Source of the DNA: Cocos nucifera
Taxonomy: Eukaryota; Streptophyta; Magnoliopsida; Arecales; Arecaceae
Assembly: GCA_006176705.1 (NCBI GenBank)
Contig: QRFJ01005023.1
Coordinates: forward strand, 186,001 to 250,000
DNA: 64,000 nucleotides
Direction: 5' to 3'
Position 1 is the stretch's first letter, and the number at the start of each line of letters is the position of its first letter. Under the pieces are notes generated by a model. The model was not told where the DNA came from. It did no database searches and was given only the letters and a program-made list of their open reading frames with translations. The position numbers and the translations under genes were made by a program. Below are positions 58,696 through 64,000 of the stretch, one piece after another.

Positions 58696-59870
58696 TGGCC
58701 GTGGGAACTTACCCTCTATAATTATCGTTAGTATTAGATTTAGTTCTTAGAGATTGCTTTTATGTGCCTGCAGCAAGCAGAAATTTGATTTCTATTTAAT
58801 GTTTAGCATAGGAAGGCCATGTAATTAGTTTTCTTAAGGACCATTATAATATTCTTTATGAAAGAAATAAAGTTGCAAGTGATTTTCTTATAAATGGTCT
58901 CTATCAGTTACATATTGATAATTCTATTTTCAATAACGAGCAAAATGTGAATACCATAGGATCAAAATGACCTAAGGATAGTATAAATGATAGGTATCTG
59001 TGGCACCTTAGGCTAGGCCATATAGTGGAAGATAGGGTTAACAAATTGAAGAAATCTGAACTATTGAGTTCGTTGACTTTCGAGTCATATCCGATTTTTT
59101 AATCATACCTTCATGGCAAAATGATCAAGCTTTCTTTTATAGGATATGGAGAAAGAGCCACAGAATTACTTGCCCTAGTACATACTGATGTGTGTGGCCC
59201 ATTTGATGTGCCAGCTAGAGACAACCATGTACCGATGATTTATCTCGATCCGGATATGTGTATTTGATGCGATATAAATCTAAAGCTTTTGAAAAGTTTA
59301 AAGAATTCAGACATGAAGTAGAAAAATAAATCAGAAAATTCATTAAGGTTCTCCAATCAGATCGAGGAGGTGAATACCTTAGCTAAAAATTCCTAGACTA
59401 TCTTAAGCAAAATGGCATAGTCTCTCAATGGACTCCACCTGGAACACCTCAACTGAATGGGATTTTAGAATGAAGAAAATGAATCTTATTAGATATGGTC
59501 CGATCTATGATGAGCTTCACGAACCTCCTTGAGTTTCTTTGGGGACATAGTCTAATGACTGCTATATATTTACTGAATAGGATTTCCTCTAAAATCGTTC
59601 CTACCACATCATATGAGATATGGCATGGTAATAAACCAAGTCTGAGTCACCTCAGAATTTGGGGTTGTCCGACTTATGTCAAGAGACAACAGGTGGACAA
59701 GTTAGAGTATAGGTCCTTTAGAGCTCGGTTCATAGGATATCCTAAAGAATCATTAGGATATTATTTCTACATTATGGAAGACTATAATGTGATTATGAGT
59801 CGACATGCCATTTTTCTCAAAAAATAATTTATTCAAGATGGTGGCATCGGAAGGTAGATTAGGGTTGGGG
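58696..59870 (+). pseudogene. Element D integrase
   Basis: The HHCC start is intact for both His (LWHLRLGHI near 59000), but the Cys pair is lost and a stop follows (near 59100). D1 lies in VHTDVCGPF near 59185. The second Asp region is shortened by a deletion of a few dozen bases near 59225, compared with A. The Glu segment (near 59455) is GILE followed by a stop. The tail 59495-59827 is the best frame, with SLMTAIYLLNRISSKIVPTT, 'LRIWGCPTYVKRQQVDKLE' and 'FIGYPKESLGYYFY', matching A's. Confidence 0.9.
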
Positions 59871-60480
59871 AGAAAGTCTCCTAAGAGCAACAAGCTAAGG
59901 ACCCTATGAAATCCAATCAGATTGAGCCAGTCCAATTACTATCTCCTCCACCTCGTAGACCAGAAATAATTTTTCATTCTCCTGAAAGGTACTTAGGTAC
60001 TATTTAAGAGGATGTAGAGAAAATATTCCTCATGGGAAATGGGGTTCATGGTGATGATCCCAAAACCTATGATGAGGCAATATTAAATATCGACTCCGAG
60101 AAATGGTTAGAGGAAATGAAGTCAGAGATTGACTCAATGCGCTCGAACCAAGTCTGGACCTTGGTAGATCCACCTTAAGGTATAGTATCTATTGAGTGTA
60201 AATAGATTTACAAGAGAAAGATTAGTGCAGATGAAAATATGGAGACATTCAAGGCTAGCTAGTTGCGAAAGAGTATAGTCAACGCGAAGGCACTGACCAT
60301 CACGATACCTTCTCGTTAGTAGCCACACTAAAATCCATCCGCACATTGCTTACTATTGCAGCCTATTTTGATTATGAAATATGGTAGATGAACATAAAAA
60401 TGGTCTTCTTAAATGGATATCTTGAGGAAGATATCTATATGGAGCAGCCGCTAGGTTTCACATCCAGTGATGCTGATCAT
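59871..60480 (+). pseudogene. pol: Element D reverse transcriptase, truncated by LTR E
   Basis: The N-terminal RT part is collinear with A: EKWLEEMKSEIDSMRSNQVW near 60100, TLVDPP followed by a stop, and 'GYLEEDIYMEQPLGFTSS' near 60415-60465. It ends at 60480, where LTR E begins, before the catalytic YxDD box. The remainder should continue to the right of the window after a second ATCAT. The minus-strand ORF at 60134-60346 is a shadow. Confidence 0.9.
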
Positions 60481-61527
60481 TGAAGGAACTAGATCTAGGA
60501 TTTTACAGGTAGATCTTGAAAACTTTTTTAAGATCTTACATTGAAAGATTTAAATAAATCAAATATTTATTTAAATAAACATGTAAACACCTAGATGTTA
60601 AATCTATTATATGATCAAGGCATGATATTAAATCAAAAATTAAAATCAAAAAAGAAAGTAAAAGGTTGATCAAATCAACTTAGATCCATACTAAATCAAA
60701 TGTAGGTATGAAGTTTATAGATCATATCTATTACCTGAGCAAGTTTAGACATTCTAACGTGCTAATATAGGCTTGAGGATGAAGTCACGAGTTGCACACA
60801 TGTCCGACCTCTAGGAGTTGTCCACACAAGCCTGTGATCTGTAATCTGAAGTTCGATGTAGGAAATCAGCACAGCATGCTAGTACTGTGCTGATCCTTCT
60901 TCGACGATCCATCCGATGCTCTCTTCTTCAAAATTTAGACTCTCCAAAATATGAAAAGGAAGATGAGAGTTTGATGATCTGAGACTCTCTCAAAAAAAAC
61001 TCAAAAGAAAGGAGGAGAGATTGAAAATAAAAAAGCCCTAGAAGAAGACCCTCTTCTTCTTCTCTTTTCTCTCACCTAGACATCAGTTTGGTGCCTATGG
61101 GACCCCCATGCTCAAGGATCTTCTTCCTCTAATTTTTGCACACCCCAAACATATCTTAAAGCTCTATATTCTATGAAAAAATTAGAACAAAATTCATCCA
61201 ATAAATAGGAAAAAAGATAGAGTTCTTGTCTAGGTTAAAAACTAGATAATGAAAGGTCAAACGGGGCAAGACAAGGGAGGGTGCACAAAAAAGAAGATTA
61301 TTTTCATGGAATAAGAGAAGAATTAATTAGAAGAGGGGGTGGCACTCAAAAAAAGATATTTTGGTCAATAAGGATTCTATCTTATAGAATCCTAAGCAAA
61401 ACCAATTCCTCCTTTGACTTGGTCTTCCATCTAACTTCAAAATATGACTTGGCGGGAGAGAGGGGGCATGGAAATCAAGCAGAAAGGGATTTTCCATGAA
61501 AACTACCTAAAAAATAGGTATGTAGGG
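60481..61527 (-). mobile_element. cop-2 LTR E, minus strand, truncated
   Basis: Reads TGAAGGAACTAGATCTAGG at its left edge, the same terminus as both LTRs of C. It is collinear with 37990-39085 and 46203-47300. It breaks at 61527 in 'ggtatgtaggg', where gypsy LTR F starts. The rest of the element should lie beyond the window. The left flank is ATCAT. The plus ORF at 61281-61499 is the antisense look-alike seen in C's LTRs, not a gene. Confidence 0.9.
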
Positions 61528-61617
61528 TGTTGGAGATAAACCCCACATTCACCAAAGTCCAGTCTGATGCTTAGCCTAATGTAACTGATAATCACGAAAG
61601 AGCTTCAATCGAAAATT

Positions 61618-61945
61618 ATTCCTTCAGCAGTCGAACTCCTTTAGTAGCCAAACTCCTCCAACGGTCGAACTCCTTCCGGACTCCTTCAGTAGTCGAACTC
61701 CTTCAGTGATCGAACCCCTCTCGAACTCTTCCAATGATGAAACTCCTCCAGCGGTCGAACTCCTCCTAGACTCCTCCAGCAGCCAAACTCCTTTCAGACT
61801 TCTCCTTTAGCTGAACTTCTCCGAAACTCTTCCTTCAGCCAAACTTCTCCATCAGTCAGACTCCTTCCAGACCTCTCCATCATTCGAACTCCTTCTGAAC
61901 TTCTCCATCCATCAAACTCCATCCAGATTCCTCCAGTAGATTACT
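61618..61945 (+). repeat. Degenerate minisatellite in LTR F
   Basis: Some 15-20 imperfect copies of a 15-18-nt unit like CTCCTTCAGCAGTCGAA ('gaactcctccagcggtc', 'gaactccttcagtgatc', 'aaactcctccatcagtc'). It lies in the U3 part of the LTR, far upstream of TATA. H has only traces ('gaactcctctagttgc', near 4810-4830), so copy number varies between LTRs of this family. Confidence 0.75.
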
Positions 61946-62118
61946 TTTAGATTTTAACTAGCATTCCTCCTGGATCATCTACTCTAGCCGTATTCTCTTT
62001 AGGAGTCCAAACTCCTCTGGAATTGATATATGTCAAAGTTCTTCACCAACCAATGCCTGCTTCCTCCAAACATCGACTATTAAATCTTAATGAATGGGCA
62101 CATCATGACAATGGACAC

Positions 62119-62392
62119 CTCTCTCCATAACAAACTCCACATGCCCTCGAGCAACCCACTACTAGATAGTTACAGCTGTCACTATCAGTCTGCTACATGC
62201 GATCTCTCTCCATAACAAACTTCATGTAGCCCCAAGCGGGCCACTACCAAACGGTTACGACTGTCACCATCTGTGGCTATCACTATCAGTCTGCTACAGG
62301 CGATACCTCTCTCTCCATTACAAATCTCATGTGGCTCCGAGTGGCCCACTATCGAATGGTTATGAATATCACTACCAGTCTGCTATAGGCTT
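62119..62392 (+). repeat. Three tandem ~85-105-bp repeats upstream of LTR F TATA
   Basis: Copies at 62119-62203, 62204-62308 and 62309-62392. Each starts CTCTCTCCAT(A/T)A, contains a CCACTA(C/T) segment and ends CAGTCTGCTA(C/T)A(G/T)G. The middle copy has ~20 extra bases that repeat 'ctgtcaccat'/'ctatcactatc'. H carries a single copy. Position next to TATA suggests expanded promoter elements. The function is inference. Confidence 0.78.
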
Positions 62393-62394
62393 TG

Positions 62395-62404
62395 TCTATA
62401 AAAA
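62395..62404 (+). promoter_or_regulatory. LTR F TATA box
   Basis: TCTATAAAAA follows directly after the third tandem repeat, about 235 bp before the LTR end, in the same context as in H. Confidence 0.65.
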
Positions 62405-62640
62405 GGAATCCTCCATATAAGTTTTCTCTAAGCTCTCTTCTTCTTTTCAAAACTCTACTAAGTTTTTTTCTGAGCACTCTACTTCTGTTGGCCAGAAGAT
62501 CTAACTTGATCATCGAAGGGTTCAGCTGGAGCCACCACCACCGACTCTGGATGAAACTTTATTTTGCAGGTCATCGACTACGACCTCTTCTTCCTCAACT
62601 CTAGCTCGATCCAATATCAATCAGAATCTACACCAACAGG

Positions 62641-62658
62641 ATTGGTGCTAGAAGAAGG
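62641..62658 (+). other. Candidate primer binding site, element F
   Basis: ATTGGTGCTAGAAGAAGG, starting two bases after the LTR end, where the primer site should be. It differs from the iMet site of the copia elements and looks like the TTGGCGCTAGAAGGAGG-type sites I associate with Tat-like gypsy elements. I do not assign the tRNA. Confidence 0.6.
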
Positions 62659-62762
62659 GCCCTCTGTTCCTGAGGTATCATTGTTCTTAAAGGAGTGCTC
62701 AGTCGATCCTATGGATCTTCTTCTTTAAGGTTCATTTCCATCCTCTCCCTCAATCCTAAAAA

Positions 62763-63037
62763 ATGCCTTCGAAAAAGGCGACTACCCAAAGATCTATCAC
62801 TTCTGCTGATAGATCTGAGCCAGATCCATCCATCCCTGCTCCATCATTGGTACTTCAACCTCCTCCTCCATCGACGGCCATGGTAGATTCAGAATAGTTT
62901 AACCTGCTGATACAGCAGATTCAAGGCCTCACCGAAATGGTGCAGACCATGCGGTAACCCTCGATGGCAGTTCCACCAGGAAACCTACCGTTGGAATGTC
63001 AGAAACTGGTCCCAAGGAGGCGCACTAGGGCAAGCAT
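62763..63037 (+). pseudogene. gag: Element F gag N-terminus, truncated by LTR G
   Basis: From ATG 62763 the frame reads MPSKKATTQRSITSADRS, a Pro-rich stretch (PAPSLVLQPPPPS), then after a TAG stop 'FNLLIQQIQGLTEMVQTM' and another stop near 62956. The Pro-rich lead followed by a (I/V)xxLxxxVQ(A/T)M helix resembles Tat-type gypsy Gag N-termini. No capsid or zinc-knuckle motif is reached, because minus-strand LTR G interrupts at 63038 (left flank AGCAT). Two stops make it non-functional even before that. The plus ORF at 62695-62886 is another frame of the same DNA. Confidence 0.68.
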
Positions 63038-64000
63038 TGAAGGAGAATCCTGATTTTCTGGGGTCAGATTCATTCAGATTTGATTGGATCGAGAGGCATA
63101 TTTCAAAAATTTTCTCTTAGATCCTAATCAGATCTGATAATTTTTAGATCTGATTTTATGATTTGGTAATCAAAAAAATTAAATTAAATCAAATCTAAAT
63201 TAATTTTACCTTGATTTTGGGTAATCTGATTATCCATTATTGATCGTACTGAAGCCCTGAGGTTCTGGATCTAGCCACACAAGTACCTGGCCTCTATCGA
63301 TATCCACTCGAGCTGGATCTAGAGATCTTCTCCTTCTTTATCTCATCTCCAAAAATTAGATTTGGATCTGATTTGGAGGATCTTCAAAACTCCTTTCGAA
63401 GATCTGCTATCATCTCTGCAATAGTGCTGCCTTCTTCCTTTCTCGTCATCCTTTTCTTGCCTAAATCGCACAAATCTGAAGGCCCAACTTTCTTGGGCAT
63501 GGAGAGGAGAGAGAGGATTTGAAAGATGGTGTGGAGGAGAGAGAGGAGTAGCCTTGGGGCATGGCTAGGAGGAAAGTCTCTGAAAAGTGGGTGCAGACAG
63601 GTCTTTATATAGACCCTGCTGCGCCATGCAGTGCCACATTACCCCGGCCAATCATGTTGCTTCATTCAATCAAATCTAAATCTGATTGATGGAATGATAT
63701 CACTTGAACGAATCAGATGAGAGACCCATAGATTCATCCTAAGGTGGTGCCTAAGACTGCTCAAAGTCTATAGGTGAGGGTCACCTAGTTTGAATCTAAG
63801 AAGCAACCTGGTCTCCCATCCGTATGGGACTCCAGGCGTCCCTATCCATGGGTGCACGCCATCCTAGGCATGCACCCCTTCCTTTCCAATTTCTAGAGTG
63901 GGGACAAGCACCTATCTGCTCTCCAATAAGTGCATGACACATGGGCAGATGTCCAAGGTTCAAAGGTCAATGTTTGACTAAAGTCAAAGGACAAGAATTA
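63038..64000 (-). mobile_element. cop-1 LTR G, minus strand, runs off the window
   Basis: Read on the minus strand, its terminus CTCCTTCA is at 63038. The visible 963 bp match the last ~960 bp of the cop-1 LTR, closest by eye to the solo LTR (2620-3577), including the TATA region (63604-63613) and 'cccatgcccaagaaa'. No primer site lies to its left, where a 5' LTR would have its internal region. It is therefore either the 3' LTR of a minus-strand element or a solo LTR. Confidence 0.92.

Larger units (their letters stand above)
61528..62638 (+). mobile_element. Gypsy (Tat-like) 5' LTR of element F
   Basis: A 1111-bp LTR bounded by TGTTGG and CCAACA and followed by a primer-site candidate and a gag start. 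It is more G+C-rich than its surroundings. It holds two repeat blocks (61618-61945 and 62119-62392), a TATA box (62395-62404), and a pyrimidine-AG site 'attttgcaggtc' (62562 region) resembling a 3' splice site, also present in H. The first six bases TGTTGG also occur in the interrupted host LTR, so the exact boundary is uncertain by a few bases. The left flank is TAGGG. Confidence 0.85.

Noticed and set aside
63038..64000. Circular or wrap-around sequence, because LTR G's visible part plus 1-1295 sums to about one LTR
   Set aside because: The edge bases do not align as a continuous sequence. LTR L is a separate, more diverged copy, so the match in length is coincidence.

Overview
This 64-kb window is plant nuclear DNA made almost entirely of decayed LTR retrotransposons. 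I see no host gene, no rRNA or tRNA gene, no CRISPR array and no prokaryotic signal. It is AT-rich, with plant-type Ty1/copia gag-pol remnants, initiator-Met-tRNA primer binding sites (TGGTATCAGAGC/TGGTATCAAAGC), plant TATA boxes inside LTRs, and Ty3/gypsy LTRs plus a Transposase_28-like remnant. A monocot with a large genome, perhaps a palm, is plausible, but that is inference and the sequence does not fix the species.

Two copia families dominate. 'cop-1' has an LTR of about 2.26-2.29 kb that begins TGTTAGATG and ends CCTTCA. 'cop-2' has an LTR of about 2.17-2.49 kb that begins TGTTG(A/G)AAAT or TGTTGGGAAT. Both carry an unusually long 5' leader of about 1.6-2 kb between primer binding site and gag. 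One gypsy (Tat-like) family has LTRs of 0.9-1.1 kb bounded by TGTTGG...CCAACA.

Layout. The oldest material is in the middle (10.8-24.4 kb): a minus-strand cop-2-type leader (K), a probable gypsy LTR start (M), and a plus-strand cop-2 remnant (N) that has become a tandem array of three LTR+PBS+leader units. Moving left, each element is broken by the next: K by cop-1 LTR J, J by cop-1 element I, I by a gypsy 3' end (H), H by minus-strand cop-1 LTR L, and L by a solo cop-1 LTR with a perfect 5-bp target duplication (CAAGT). Moving right, the third array unit is broken by cop-1 element A (24355). A's 3' LTR is broken by cop-2 element B (33287). B's gag is broken by a complete minus-strand cop-2 element C (37990-48693). 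B's 3' LTR is broken by cop-1 element D (53548), D's reverse transcriptase by minus-strand cop-2 LTR E (60481), E by gypsy element F (61528), and F's gag by minus-strand cop-1 LTR G (63038, running off the window). This is a Russian-doll nest growing outward in both directions.

All gag-pol regions carry stop codons, frameshifts or missing catalytic residues, so none looks autonomous. C is the only element with both LTRs and every domain in the window. Conserved stem-loops in the long leaders, the tandem array and the repeat-expanded gypsy promoter are the least routine signals. I found no convincing new host-encoded system.
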